Below, piece by piece: positions 32,477 to 44,191 of a stretch of 64,000 nt of DNA. The notes beneath the pieces were generated by a model, which was not told the origin of the DNA, ran no database searches, and saw only the letters and a list, made by a program, of their open reading frames with translations. A program made the translations under genes and the position numbers. The stretch comes from Septoria linicola (Eukaryota > Ascomycota > Dothideomycetes > Mycosphaerellales > Mycosphaerellaceae). The DNA lies in contig CP099429.1 in assembly GCA_024114885.1 (NCBI GenBank), positions 372,001-436,000 of the forward strand, written 5' to 3'. The stretch's first letter is position 1; each line of letters begins with the position of its first letter.

Positions 32477-32746
32477 ATGGCCGCCAATGTGCTCGCAGGT
32501 CGAGGCACACGTGTACTGGAGGTACCATTTATCGCTCAACGCCCGTCACCATGAATGCAGCACTCCGCCGTGATTTGTGTGAGTCTTCTGGTGCGCCCGG
32601 TGATACAGCGCCGAGGCATGTTGCAGACGTCGGAGAATTCAATGTACCCGCAACGTGTGAGAGAGCGTCACGATCCTAGCTCTTCGTCAGACACGCCATG
32701 CTTTGCGTCTGGCCATCGTGCTAGCATCCCAGCGAGCTGTGAATGA
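32477..32746 (+). CDS. Possible small orphan gene
   Basis: A CT-rich, leader-like stretch (32290-32470) ends in GCCAACATGG, a strong start context. The frame opens for 15 codons; a short 39-nt intron (GTACCA..TGCAG) could then join it to a frame ending at 32746 with a basic, Ser-rich peptide (VRERHDPSSSSDTPCF). The leader is convincing, the protein much less so. No family. Confidence 0.2.
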
Positions 32747-33635
32747 CCACGCTACCTGGGCTCGCTCCTGCACAGCAAATGGGGAGATGTTCATCCCGAG
32801 AACTAGTTGAAAGACACGACAATAAGTTGCACATGTACAAGCTGAATGTGGATTAGGCGAGACAATCTGCCTCAGTAAAAGTTTAGACCACGCGAGAAGT
32901 TCAAGGCGGGATGACTCGGCAGCAAGAGTTCGACAACGCTATGGACGACCAACTAATGCCGAGCCTCTATTCCGAGCTATAACTTCGAATGAAGGTCTTG
33001 CAGAGCCAGGCCCACAGAAGTCGCAACACTCAAGGACACTTTCGATGTGGCAACTCGACTACTGGTCGCTCAACATCTCACCGGCATGATCTTGTTCGTC
33101 GTCCAGCTCCCAGAAGGCGTTGGACAATTTGCCACGCCAGAGTATTCCGGTCCCAGTGAGGCAGAGGAAAGCTGCTGCGGTTGGGCAGCACAGCTGACCA
33201 GAGTGACACATCGGCTGGCTAAGGATGTCAAAAGATCACGGAGAAGTCAAGCTACAGTCGTGATCACCAACCTTTCGTCAGCGCTGGTGGCCACTCTGTC
33301 ACGCTCTGACAGCATCATACACTAATATCTGTCCGGGTGAAGTGGGCGTCGCGATACTTGTCACAGAAGGGCACGGCAATGAGCTCACTGTGCGAACGAT
33401 CATAGGTGATCTCTCACCACAGCATCAATGATTGGAATCTACGGCACCCGGGATTCAGGATCTGACCTCATTGATCTTTTGCTGACTCCTGTCGTTAGCA
33501 CGCATGAGGTGGTCGTCGATGGCCTGATCGATCTTTTGCTGAGACACGATGCTCGTCCGTATCTCCAGTGGAGTCTCACTGTGCACCGGCACTGACAGCC
33601 GAGCCCATTGACACCAAAAATGGTGAGCGCGAGTA
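32747..33635. other. Intergenic region
   Basis: No supported gene. A 92-codon plus-strand frame at 33047 starts from ATG but has no recognisable features. Confidence 0.4.
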
Positions 33636-34469
33636 TTATAATAGTGCTTTTCTTCTTACTGTGTCTCTGGTAACCCGATAGTGGGCTCCTTGGTCGTCGA
33701 AGACATCGTAGAACATGACAGATGCCCGAGGAGGATAGTCCTTGGAAGCCACCTCGCCGTCTCGATGGCGATATTGTAATGCGTCTGCCATTTCTCTGCC
33801 GTACCCTTGAAGCCAGTTACTGCCTTCAATCGGTCTTTGACTTGCGCGTCGGTCTCTTTTTCGGTGGCGGCCCTCGTCGACAAGTACTGTCCTTCGGCGC
33901 TTGTGGCCGGCACTGCTTTGACTGGCATGCAGCTTTCGCGAAGTCATCGATGTGATATGGTGGGGTCTATGCAATGAAGAAGACCTCTAGTTGCTGTGCG
34001 CCGAGTCTCAAAGCCATTGCTAAGAGTTTGAAGCAGGAGACTGCAGAGGGATAAGTGTGCTAATCGGCACTGTGATAGCTCTGACAATTCCTTTACGGAG
34101 ATGTTGGCTTTGCTGAACAAGGCTTGGATCTTTCGTAGACAAGCACGACCAAATCTGTCGATAGTTGTTTCTTGTGGCGCCCTGCGCTTTTCCAAATACT
34201 TCATTCGAGCTAGGCAAGGCATCGATGAGTGGTCCCAGCGCCTTAAGACTCTGGAAGATGCGATTTCGGTTCACCGCCTCGTTCCTCTCCTGGATGATCA
34301 GCTTGCTCAGGGAGACCATATCCGTCCTCAATGATGCCGCTGGCGCCAGGCTCTGAGGTACGTCTTCGTCTGGGTTGCCCGCTTCAAAACCTTCAGAGTT
34401 TTGCTTCGGACACCTACGTTCTATCTCAACAGAGGTGCCTTCATTCGTTGAATAATTCACCAGACGCAA
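33636..34469 (-). pseudogene. Uncharacterised coding remnant
   Basis: Reverse-strand pieces have protein-like composition but do not form one frame. In 34469-34020 one frame reads MVSLSKLIIQERNEAVNRNR and NEVFGKAQGATRNNYRQIW. Near 33928-33790 another reads TDAQVKDRLKAVTGFKGTAE and KWQTHYNIAIETA, and the adjacent frame then carries DYPPRASVMFYDVFDDQGAH to about 33640. The last change happens within a few bases at about 33770, leaving no room for an intron. It looks like a decayed gene or two. Function not recognised. Confidence 0.25.
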
Positions 34470-34497
34470 CCACTACTGAACTTCGCATTTCGCAACA

Positions 34498-35222
34498 ATG
34501 GTTGGCAATCAGGGCCGCCAGTACATCGACGAGCCATCACAGAAGAAAGTCCACCACAACTTGAGGGGGCGCGATGAGAGGGACGGCGACGCGATCAAAC
34601 GCCTCGAGGTAGCCGGCAAAGCGTACAAGACGGGCTTTGTCAACAGTGACGGTTCGAATGCGCATCTGGGTAAGCATTGAACCTTTTTGTCCTGAGTTGT
34701 CGACATTGCGCCTTGCTTCTGCGTTCTGCTTCGCTCATCGATGGGTACTCTATCGCCTTAGTCCTCACAGAGTCCTTCAGATCTATGGCGTCGAATGTGT
34801 GCTACGATGCTTGTGAAGACGAACGGCGGTTCCTTCGTGTTTTCAAACAGCAATCTGCAGTGAGTATTAGGTTCCGTGAGATCTTGATTCTGCGGCGCAT
34901 TCATCGGCCGGCGGTCTTTGTCTACGATTGACCTGGATAAAGAGTATTGCCTGATAATGCCCAGAGCTCACGACCTTCCTGTTCTGTCGTTGACGTTGTG
35001 ATTACGTTTTTCGAACAAAGAGAGAAATGCCGCATCGGGCGGGTTGATCCTATCAAAAGTTCGAGGAGTCAACCTCACCTTCGTCTTGATGCCAAGGCTG
35101 TCGTACGAAAGTATTCCACAATAGTGCAAGCATTCAGTGGGAGCCTGTATAGAACCTTCACAAGAATACCGCCCGTTGGCTATGCTTCAGTTACGCGAGA
35201 TCGGCCTGTAGGGCAAAAGTGA
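34498..35222 (+). CDS. Predicted three-exon orphan gene
   Basis: Exons 34498-34669, 34771-34859 and 34965-35222 join in phase through two canonical introns (GTAAGC..CCTCACAG and GTGAGT..GCCCAG) and give 172 residues. The ATG follows a C/A-rich leader (CGCAACAATGG). Exon 1 is hydrophilic and lysine-rich (DAIKRLEVAGKAYKTGFVNS), exon 2 has NVCYDACEDERRFLRVFKQQ, exon 3 is basic (VVITFFEQREKCRIGRVD) with no transmembrane span or signal. Nothing matches a family I know. The three-way phase agreement is the main support; the third exon is the weakest part. Confidence 0.4.
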
Positions 35223-36601
35223 AAAGCGTCTTATTACACACACGTGCTAAGCAGAACGAGTAGGACTGATCTGCGAGGATGTGTGAAGCTATTATCCCAT
35301 GAGATAAGACAGGGCTTGCTGGTCAAAAGTTGTGTAATAGAATTGCAAAAGTACAAAGTCGAAAAAGAAAGCTTTGCGCTGCGGACAGGACTGCACCATG
35401 GTTAGTGATATTCAAACACCAAGGACATCATTGTCTTACTTCGAACCTGCGCGCCCGAAGGCATCAGATAGCTAGAAGCATGGAAGCATTCAAGTCTGAC
35501 TCGTTCTGAAGATGTCGTTAGTGCATTTGAGATGAGACTTGAAACAAAGCCAACTTACAACCACTCCGACACCACAGCTGATGAGTAAGCAGATTTTGAA
35601 TTAATTATAGTCCTCTATTTCTGGACAGCAACCAGAGTACGAGGGGCTGTGCACGTATTGTCTACCTCCTAGCGTTGTTCAAAAGATAATGCAAGTCCAG
35701 CGGGAGGCCTGGCTTTGCAATGTATGTTGGGATCGCGAGCTCTAAGGTACATCGTTCCCCTCTATTTCAGCTCCCAGTATCAGTGCATGTCATCCTTATC
35801 AACCGCCGTTGTTTGTCGGGCGCATAGTAGGATACCGATCTGGAGTGCGAATTCCCCGCGCACGGACCCTCGAATTTGCCAAGTGATGTCGAAAGTTACC
35901 CGAAGTAGCCCATCGAATTTCAAGACTGCTGTCAATCTCAATGACAGCACCAGAACAGCCGCAATCTCTTAACAACATAGCAAAAGAACGTCGAAGCTAT
36001 CGCAATTGGTCAGCATGTCTGGGACGCTGAACTATCTAGCTGCGACAGGATATCAGCGCCCTCACTGCGAGTTTCTCATGCAAGATCGCCCGTGGACGGA
36101 CTTTGACGGTCCCATGAAATGTAGGCCGCTTTCATTGGCAAAATCAAGGAACAACCACAATTGCGCAAATCCTCCTCCCTGCCGACATCCTGTCACCATC
36201 CTCTTCAGGCCAAGTCTCGCTGCACAAGCAGTGGCGGACCGCTTCCCAGCCTTTCTTGATGTGTACAAGCTTACCCAAGCTCCTCGTCGCGTGGCTATCA
36301 CTTCATGCCTCATTGGCCGTGCTGCTTCATGTCTCTCGCCTATCTGTGAGGTACAGTGGGTGAGGGTCTGCAGCATTCGCTCGATCGCTCGACTGTGTCG
36401 CTGCCTCTTCCTTCCTCTTCCTCCACACATTGTACCGTCAGACTAGCAACCTTGCAGAACACAAAGGACTCCGCCCTCTGCAGATAGAAGCAAGACAGAT
36501 CTGCGTGGGCCAGTGAGACAAGCGTACATAAGTCGAACTACCAGAAGCAGCAGCACCATATAGCTACCGGGCTGTGGCTGTGGCCACCAAGGTCCTCGAC
36601 T
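35223..36601. other. Intergenic region
   Basis: About 1.4 kb, somewhat more AT-rich in its first half. No gene supported. The end is the leader of the phosphoesterase gene. Confidence 0.45.
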
Positions 36602-38482
36602 ATGCTGGGCAAACTCTCGACCACAGCAGTGGCTCTGCTTGCAAGCTTGGCTAAAGGTTGCGAAGATCATGACTGGACGTCACCGCTTCTAGGTGGCTAT
36701 GTTAATCATGCATTAATGAGTCGGCACGACATTGAGAAGCGCATTCAGCCAGCTGCCCAAACGACACTGCCACAGCAGATCAAAGATATTCACTGGGGAC
36801 AGATTAATTTCCTGTCGACAACTGATACTCATGGCTGGCTCGCAGGGCATCTGCTCGACGAGAACTATAGCGCCGATTATGGCGACTTCGCGGACTTCGT
36901 CCGGAAGATGAAGGCCAAGGCCGACTCTCTTGCAGTCGACTTACTACTCATCGATAGTGGTGATCTTCACGATGGAACAGGGTTTGGTGATGCGCCTACG
37001 CCTAATGGCAAATTCACGTTACCGATCTTCAAGCAGTTGCCATACGATCTTCTCTCCATCGGTAACCACGAATTGTACACTACACAGATCGCCAACGACA
37101 CCTACCGAAACTTTGCGCCGAATTGGGGTGGACGCTATGTCACAAGCAATGTTGACATCTACGACAACGGCGAGCAAAAGCCATTCTCTGATCGATACGC
37201 CTACTACCAGACCAAGTTTGGCATTCGCATCATGTCATTCGCCTTCATCTTCAACTTCACTGGAAACAGTAACGCTACAGTCGTCACGCCAGTCGGCACC
37301 GCAGTACAACAGTCGTGGTTCAAAGAACAAGCAAGCCGAAGCGACATTGACATGTTCGTGATCAGCGGCCATATCACTCTTCGAAAATCAACTGAGTGGG
37401 ATCTGATTTACTCTGCCATTCGACAGTACCATCCTACGACTCCCATTCAGATATTTGGTGGTCATAGGCATATCCGAGACGCTGTTGCGTGGGACGCCAC
37501 TGCGGTCGGAACTGCTGCAGGTCGATACTGCGAGACCGTGGGCTGGACGACGATTGATGGTTTGCCATCTAATGTCACAAAGGCCAAGTCGCCACAAGGA
37601 AGTGGAACAATAAAGGTCACGAAGGCTTCTTCCATCCCCCAGCTGAACTTCTCGCAATCGCTATCATCTGACTTGACATACTCCCGTTCATACCTCGACT
37701 TCAATCGGCCGACATTCGAGAAGCACACTGCATCTTTGGGACAAGGCCTCAACACTTCTTATGGTCAAGGCATCTCAAAGCAAATCACAGCCAACATCAG
37801 TACATTGCCACAGTTGACAGAACTTCTGGGCTGCGCACCAGAGTCATACTACCAGAGCCGCTACCCTGCTTCCTCGCCGAATAATCTGTACACTTGGCTC
37901 GCGACCACTGTCTTTCCAGCTGTTGTCTACGCTTCCGATCGCAACAGCACTCCTCGCATCATCATGACCAATACAGGTGGCTTTCGTTACGATATCCTCA
38001 AAGGTCCGTTCACTCTCGACAATGCCTATCAGTCGAACCCATACCAGAACGGCTGGCAGTACATGACTGCTCCGTGGCGCGTGGCGAAGAACATTCTGGC
38101 AAACATGCAAACCGACAAAGTCTACAAGCGTCAAGCCAGCAGTGGGCAGACTGTTTACAACGCTACTACAGGACTTTGGGAGACGCCTGGCTACTACACC
38201 ACTGACGACTTTGGTTCAGATGGCGACAACACTGTCCACTTTGACCAAGGATCATATGACAATGGTCATTACGTTGCTGCCAATGTGTCGACTGCAAACA
38301 TCACGAGTGATGATACACTGGTCGATGTCTATGTGACCAGCTTCTTTGCAGCCGCGGCGGCGAAGTATCTGACAGGGAATACTACCAACTGGGTAAATGT
38401 CACCAACAGCACTGGTGGCGTTTTCACGAGCTTTGACACAGTGCCAAAGTTTGCGGAGTTGTTTTGGGAGAAAGATTGTTGA
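36602..38482 (+). CDS. Secreted calcineurin-like phosphoesterase / 5'-nucleotidase family protein
   Basis: Single exon, 626 residues. A signal peptide (TTAVALLASLAKGC) is followed by a metallophosphoesterase domain with the expected metal motifs in order: STTDTHGWLAGH (Asp and His), LLIDSGDLHDGTG (GD and H), SIGNHELY (GNHE), VISGHITL, and FGGHRHIRD (GHxH). A C-terminal 5'-nucleotidase-like domain follows (NTGGFRYDILKGPFTLDNAY). Many N-glycosylation sequons (NFT, NAT, NST) support secretion or a vacuolar/cell-wall site. This matches the fungal group that includes yeast YHR202W. It should hydrolyse a phosphate ester, perhaps a nucleotide; the actual substrate is not known. Confidence 0.9.
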   Translation: MLGKLSTTAVALLASLAKGCEDHDWTSPLLGGYVNHALMSRHDIEKRIQPAAQTTLPQQIKDIHWGQINFLSTTDTHGWLAGHLLDENYSADYGDFADFVRKMKAKADSLAVDLLLIDSGDLHDGTGFGDAPTPNGKFTLPIFKQLPYDLLSIGNHELYTTQIANDTYRNFAPNWGGRYVTSNVDIYDNGEQKPFSDRYAYYQTKFGIRIMSFAFIFNFTGNSNATVVTPVGTAVQQSWFKEQASRSDIDMFVISGHITLRKSTEWDLIYSAIRQYHPTTPIQIFGGHRHIRDAVAWDATAVGTAAGRYCETVGWTTIDGLPSNVTKAKSPQGSGTIKVTKASSIPQLNFSQSLSSDLTYSRSYLDFNRPTFEKHTASLGQGLNTSYGQGISKQITANISTLPQLTELLGCAPESYYQSRYPASSPNNLYTWLATTVFPAVVYASDRNSTPRIIMTNTGGFRYDILKGPFTLDNAYQSNPYQNGWQYMTAPWRVAKNILANMQTDKVYKRQASSGQTVYNATTGLWETPGYYTTDDFGSDGDNTVHFDQGSYDNGHYVAANVSTANITSDDTLVDVYVTSFFAAAAAKYLTGNTTNWVNVTNSTGGVFTSFDTVPKFAELFWEKDC

Positions 38483-38641
38483 TGAAGTCATCGCATCAAT
38501 AGAGCATCCATGTAGCCACTGCAATACTTCGCCCTCGTCAGATCCCTTGAGGACGTTCTCTCGGTGGAGCGCTTGGGATTTTCATCCTGCCTAGTGCCAT
38601 GATGCATCCAGCGGGAAATTCACCCGATACACCTCGTCTAC

Positions 38642-39351
38642 TTAGTCTGAGTCAGAGTCAGAGTTTGGCTCCTCACCACGGCAGAGACATGCGTCCGGGT
38701 GCCCTGTTGGCGCCTTGACGGTGATCTTGACTCCGTGATCTTCGCCGGCTTTGAAGACATAGCGTTCCAAGTCACTCTCAACCTGACCTTGTAGAAGACC
38801 AATCCTTTCTCTGTTGTTTTCGCGAGTGTCGATGCAGTCCCACAGCTCGGGCCGCACGGCCAACAGCCTTTGGAAGCGGATCAAGCCATTGAACTGCCGG
38901 ACGTCAAAGTCTTCGAGGTCGACAGGGTAGTTAAGGTCGAAATGCAAGCGTATGGTGTCGATATTTGGCAGGAAGTGAGCTATCTGGGCGCACCTTCGTT
39001 GAAAATGAACTTGCAGGTCGCAAGTATGTTTGGGTTGACCGTTGGTGTACACACACAGCAGAGCTGCGCCCGTGGAAGAAGGGTGTCTGACGCGGTAGGT
39101 CCAAAGCAACAATGTGGCTGGGTAGGATCCGCCAGTGCAGTGTTGTTCAGGTGCTCGTATATCCGGACTCTCAGCTCTGCTGACAAGCCCATAAACGAAG
39201 CTTGTGGTGGCGCAACTCCTGATGTTTCTGCGTGGTTGAGTACCCTGATGTTTGCTGCGCGAGTCGCGCGTGGAGTAGGCCAACGGTGGAGGCTCGGATA
39301 GGTCGATGCGGTATCTTCGCGAGCGGTCTGAATTGTTGTGACGCAAGTCAT
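38642..39351 (-). pseudogene. F-box-like protein with internal deletion and frame break
   Basis: From the ATG at 39351 the frame reads a leader and then the F-box-like start common in fungal proteins (FMGLSAELRVRIYEHL), a variable part and LATCKFIFNEGA, which normally precedes a stretch such as ARPLLYGENTF. Instead it stops at 38980. The adjacent frame then carries what looks like the remaining C-terminus: AQIAHFLPNIDTIRLHFDLN, LIRFQRLLAVRPELWD and an acidic Ser/Asp tail to 38642. The join at about 38990 has no room for an intron, and the usual 30-40 residues between these parts are missing. A small deletion that shifted the frame is the simplest explanation. Intact relatives act as substrate adaptors of SCF ubiquitin ligases or are uncharacterised. 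Confidence 0.5.
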
Positions 39352-39732
39352 GGAAATAGGTTGAGGTGAGGTTGAGGATCGCGCTCGCGTTTTAAATGGC
39401 AGGCACTGAGGACTTCTTTACTCACGCCAAGCTTTTCACTTCACTGCACAAACCATTGCACGACAACTGGAGACGCTTATAGCTCCACTAGCCCATCAAG
39501 TGTCGAACCGGCCTCGATAGTAGCCACCGCGCTTCCTACAGCGATGCCCCTTGGTGCCAGCTGGTTGCAGTCCTTCTCCAATCTCCCTCTCGAACGTGGA
39601 ACAATCCTATCCGCGTAGGTCTGGGAGCGCACTCGGCCAGCTCTACTCAAGATCTTGTGCCGGTGATTCATTTTCCAGCGGTTTCCAGCTCTGCCTCCGA
39701 ATCCCACCACTATTACCGGTCCTCCTGATTGT
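39352..39732. other. Intergenic region
   Basis: Promoter of the F-box-like gene and 3' side of RSA3. Nothing else seen. Confidence 0.45.
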
Positions 39733-40193
39733 TCAACCATTCACAGATTCGGCAACCATCTTCCTCTCATCAACACTGAAGCATCCCGAGCCCTGCTTCA
39801 GCGCAGCGATGAGCAGTGGAACGCTCTTCGCGTTGAAGTCCCCTGCGGACCTCAGCTTGTCGAGATCATTTGCAAATTCTCGCGTGGCTTGGCGCAGGTA
39901 GAATTCTTCGAAGACCTTCTCGCTATCCTGCTTTGGCTGCTTCTGTGCAAAGACTGGCGCAACGTCATCATCCGTGTTGAGCGCAGTCTCCTCTGCCTCT
40001 TGCCGAGCTTTCTTCACTGGCTTGACACTCTGTTCAGGCTCAGAAGCGTTGCTCTCGCTGTCGGAAGATGACGCGGAAGATACTGGCTGATGTCAGCTGC
40101 CAATCGCCCTTCGGGTCTCTTTAGAGCTGTACCATCCTCAGTACGCGATTTGCGCTTATTTCTGCGCTTCTTTTCTGCTTTCTTAGGAGGCAT
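39733..40193 (-). CDS. RSA3: Ribosome assembly protein Rsa3
   Basis: Exons 40193-40133 and 40082-39733 with a 50-nt intron (donor GTACAG, acceptor GCCAG), phase 1, give 136 residues. The first exon is a basic leader (MPPKKAEKKRRNKRKSRTED), then a Ser/Glu-rich acidic segment, and the diagnostic Rsa3 domain: FEEFYLRQATREFANDLDKL, then RSAGDFNAKSVPLLIAALKQ. Rsa3 is a nucleolar factor of the early 60S (Dbp6) subcomplex in ribosome biogenesis. Length and layout match fungal Rsa3. The intact gene sits between a broken F-box-like gene and a membrane-protein gene. Confidence 0.9.
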
Positions 40194-40671
40194 TATGGAA
40201 TGTTGTGCAGAAGTGATCGCAAGCTGGCGTGCAAACTGTGGCGCCGACTTGGCACTGGGAAATTGTTCTCGCGCCTTCGCGCCACAAGACTGATGTTCAC
40301 CTTCACTTTCCGATCTTCTCCTCCTCCTTCTTGCCGCTCTTTGATGATTTGACGACCTGCAAACACACACGATTCCATGTGTACGGCAATGGGGCATTAT
40401 GTTATCTTTTACACTCTCGTCTGATCCCCAGCTCAATTTGAACAGCAGACGAACTCAATAGCTGAAATTGAGGAGGAAACTCATAAACATTAGCATTATC
40501 TCTGCTGAACATGCTCCTCGAAAAATGCAGGTGTGTCTGAATGATCTAAGGGTATCATGCTGGTTCGAATCAAACACCGCGTACTCCAGCCTTTGGAAGT
40601 CACACAAGAGTGAAGCTTGCAACAGAGATGCGCAGCAGCTATCCTGACGTGAGGCTCTCGGCAAGAAAGGC
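40194..40671. other. Intergenic region
   Basis: RSA3 promoter and 3' side of the Ytp1-like gene. A GGTTCGAATC sequence near 40561 resembles a tRNA B box, but no tRNA can be folded around it. Confidence 0.45.
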
Positions 40672-42459
40672 TCATTCCAGCAAACTCTCCGCTACTGCTC
40701 GCTCTTTGCGCACAGCCCAGCCTTTGAGAGCGAACAGGACCATTTCCCAAGCCATGATCATGCCCGTCATGCCCATGGTGAGGATGAAGATGGTCATAGC
40801 ATCCAGGCCATTCGACTCGATGGCCCACACAGTATCCGCTGCGCTATTCATAAACATCAGGCCACCGCCCGTCAGGCAGAACGATGCGACGAGCTCGCTG
40901 GGCGGTCTAGAAGGAAAGCAGGACGTCGGCGGCTTGAGATACATTGTCACGTATGTCACTCCACGCGCGATTGCGAACGTAGAGAAGAGACCTCCCCACT
41001 GCGCATGCATCATTGTGCTGACCATACTGGATTGGTGATGGCCACTCATCATCATGCCGAGTACCATAATCGTCAAGGCTGGCACTGGGTTCATGGGAAT
41101 CGGACTCGATTGTAGCTCCTCCCGTTGCTGATCGCCTTCGATCATGCTGTAACGGCTCGCATCGATGTGGACTCGATTGTCATGGCCTCTACTCTGGCCT
41201 ACTGTCGTGGTGTTCGCCAGTCCGCGCACCCACTTCGATTCGACTAACATGCCCAGCAGGCCGCCACCAAAGAAGAGTACCGTAATGCTCAAATGCTCGA
41301 GATCAGAAGCCGACCATGCCTGTCCCCAGTTGTTCAGATGCTCTAGAAAGACATTTGTCGCGCCATAGAGCCAGATCACGAACGACTCTGTGAATTCGGC
41401 AGATGGGACCATGGACTTCCACTTCGAGACCGCAGGCCGTTGGGGTCTAATGTTCCAAGCCCAGCCGAACTCCGCGAAGGCGCCCATCCAGCGACCGACA
41501 GTAAGAAGCCCGTACCAGAAGAAGATGCCGCCTTTAATGTAATGTGCGAGTCCAGAGAAAATTTGCCTGTCGCGAAACAGGCCGCCGGATACAATGAATC
41601 CTGAAGCAAGCGCCGCGAAGCCCAGAGGAAGCAGAGCTTTCTCCAAAACGATCTGTGTGCCTCTGACGACGATCCTTCCTCGGCCAGAGACGCAGTTGAG
41701 GAAGTGTTTGACCATGACACGATCTTTGCTCTTGCCGTCCAAGAAGCGTTGCCGTTCTGCCTCACTATTGTCAAATTTCTCTTCCTCGGAGCACTCGTCG
41801 TGTTGGAGATTGTCCAGCCTTTGGTAGATGGAATCAGTGGAGTTCTGACGAGATCCAAATAGCGATGTCGAGTTGCGCTCAGTGCCTTGACCAGAGTCTC
41901 TAGAGTCGCGAGGAGAACAAGACTCGCCGTACGCAGCTTGTGAATCAAATCGTGCTATGCTCTGCGTGGTGAGCTCTCGTGTCTGCTCAGAGTCATCACG
42001 CTGATAGAGCCTTGATCGTGCAAAGCTCGTCAAGGCGGACAAAATGGTCCACACCACGGTCAGAGTGACGACTACCCAACCAAGCGGATGATGAGCATTA
42101 TTGACGTAGAGATCGGGTGTCAAGCGATTGTAGACAATCCCAACGAAGAGCCCTAGGAGATTGACAAAGTGGAACACCACCTGCGCTGGTAGATGGTATC
42201 TCGATCGCGCCACGGACAAAAAGATTGCTACAGGCATGAATATGCACCAAGCCAGGACCATGAAGACGGTATGTGCCAGCTGCCAATCCCAATGATCTGA
42301 GTGTCGAAAGTAGCTCGATACCTTGTGCTCTGGCTGCTCTCCTAGCTCAGCCAGATGGTTCGCTCCATCATGCCCTCCTTCGCCGTGTGCTGCTGCATTC
42401 TGCAGCAGACTGAAGAGTAGCACTACCAGTGAGAGTATGGCTCGACTTTGAACCATCAT
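40672..42459 (-). CDS. Ytp1-like multispan membrane protein
   Basis: Single exon, 595 residues from the ATG at 42459 (a second ATG follows directly). A signal sequence (AILSLVVLLFSLLQNAAAHG) leads into His-rich HGEGGHDGANH, then a four-helix unit of the cytochrome b561/DOMON-associated type (WDWQLAHTVFMVLAWCIFMP and VVFHFVNLLGLFVGIVYN), a charged cytosolic loop of about 100 residues, and the Ytp1 C-terminal domain with FFWYGLLTVGRWMGAFAEFG and several more spans ending in FILTMGMTGMIMAWEMVLFA. This is the layout of fungal Ytp1-like proteins, integral membrane proteins of unknown role; conserved His residues suggest haem or metal binding (inference). All spans are present, so it looks functional. 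Confidence 0.85.
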   Translation of the reverse strand: MMVQSRAILSLVVLLFSLLQNAAAHGEGGHDGANHLAELGEQPEHKVSSYFRHSDHWDWQLAHTVFMVLAWCIFMPVAIFLSVARSRYHLPAQVVFHFVNLLGLFVGIVYNRLTPDLYVNNAHHPLGWVVVTLTVVWTILSALTSFARSRLYQRDDSEQTRELTTQSIARFDSQAAYGESCSPRDSRDSGQGTERNSTSLFGSRQNSTDSIYQRLDNLQHDECSEEEKFDNSEAERQRFLDGKSKDRVMVKHFLNCVSGRGRIVVRGTQIVLEKALLPLGFAALASGFIVSGGLFRDRQIFSGLAHYIKGGIFFWYGLLTVGRWMGAFAEFGWAWNIRPQRPAVSKWKSMVPSAEFTESFVIWLYGATNVFLEHLNNWGQAWSASDLEHLSITVLFFGGGLLGMLVESKWVRGLANTTTVGQSRGHDNRVHIDASRYSMIEGDQQREELQSSPIPMNPVPALTIMVLGMMMSGHHQSSMVSTMMHAQWGGLFSTFAIARGVTYVTMYLKPPTSCFPSRPPSELVASFCLTGGGLMFMNSAADTVWAIESNGLDAMTIFILTMGMTGMIMAWEMVLFALKGWAVRKERAVAESLLE

Positions 42460-44191
42460 GGGGCTCACAGATATAGTATGGTATATCGGATACTTGAGGT
42501 GGTACTAGCAGGACGCAAAGTGGTTGATGAGCTTCGTACAGCGCTCGACACTTAAACAGCTGGGGCCGGGCTACTGGTAAGAGTTCGTCAGCAGTATTAG
42601 TTTGCAGCAGGTCGAGAATCAGGCAGCAACATATAATGGAGGGTGCAGTATGCAGGCTGAAGAGGGACAGGTACAGCAGGAGTCAGACTTGCAAAACAAA
42701 GGAAGACGCGACTTTTTGAGCCTCTTGCAGAGACGCGACTGGTGACCTCACGGACATCCGAACTTCCTGCCGACTTGGACTCCGACTGCGTTAGCCAACA
42801 CATTTGTGAGTCTTTTCCGAAATCGGACGCGAAATGTCAGCAGACAGTCATATGAGCTGTCCGCGGTAATATGAATAGCACGATCGGCATCGAAGGTCTG
42901 ACGACATGCACATATGAGCTCATTTTCGATGCATCAGAGGCATATGCAATTCATGGCAATAGACCCTGCACGTTCGTCCGCTAGCTGCAGGACAAGTTGG
43001 CTCTCTGGCGTGACTGTGTTGACGCTTTACCTGGCCAGGATCCGTCAGCATCCGCAAAGAGGTCTTGCGAAAATCTGGACCAATCAGAGTGTGCAAAGCG
43101 ATCATATGGTATGGCACATGGACAGTCGTGCATGCGGATAGCTTCCATTCGCTTCTGCTCGTCGGTCTCACATGCGTGCGAGTTCCGAGGACCATATCGG
43201 TGTGCGGTCTATGCGTGACAAAGTCCAATCCGATCATTGGACTTTGCGTAATAGTTCAAGTCCAAGTTCGGGAGCTTGCGCATACAGCGACGGATCAAGG
43301 ACTCAGTCTGGTTCTTGGTGTATAGTGGCAGTACTGCTGCGACATCTGGCTACCTAGGAATCCGGATCTCATTAGCACACAACAAGGAGAGAATGCTCTT
43401 ACGCAATGTTGTTGTACAGCTCTGTGTTGTCAAAAGACAAGCAATGTAGGGCTGCGCACCAGGATCCGTTAGCTGCCGCCCCACTTCGTGAGGAACGACC
43501 TGACAAGCACGAGTAGTTATAGCCGACCATCCGGGCACAAACATAATTCGCGTCGACCTCACCTCTGCTTGCTTCTGGGTAGCATCGATGCTCATATATT
43601 CACTCTCCACTTCTCGCGACCTTTCCATCGCCATCCATGATGGACATTGCTCAGCCGTGCAGCAGATGACCAGGCACTGTACTCCCAGCTTGACAGATCC
43701 ACCTTCTGCACGCCAATCCTTTCGTGTATTTGCGGTGCTCAATCATCTAGCTTTGCTCACATAAGCATACTCATCAAGATTGAAGTGGCTGCTGACTGCA
43801 GCAAGGTTTGCCGAAGCCCATCCTTCACAGCCTTTTGATCTCCGGCTGCTGACGGTATTCGTGATCCATAGGAGGGGCCCCAGCATTCTCGAAGATGACC
43901 GAACCCATCACTTCGGCCAAGCGAGGGCTCGAGACCCAAGGAGAACAGGCCAAATGGACATCGATGTATGCGTGTCAGCGTGCCTCTGGGTCTTTTACAG
44001 TGAGCACAAGCTGTTTCTTTGATGCACGGCAGTAGACCAAACTAAATGAAACGCTACTTATGAGGCTCCGAAGGGCCGAAGGACCGAAGTTATATCGAAA
44101 CAGCTCGACGATGAAAGAAGGGCAACAAGGCGGTAGCCCCAAGCGGGAGTGGCCCGGCAGTAGTGCATTTTGAATTCGTTGGCGTTTGATA
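42460..44191. other. Long intergenic region
   Basis: About 1.7 kb without a gene I can support. Several short open frames overlap on both strands with unlikely composition. Confidence 0.4.

Noticed and set aside
40540..40585. tRNA B-box-like GGTTCGAATC
   Set aside because: No A box or cloverleaf stems around it.
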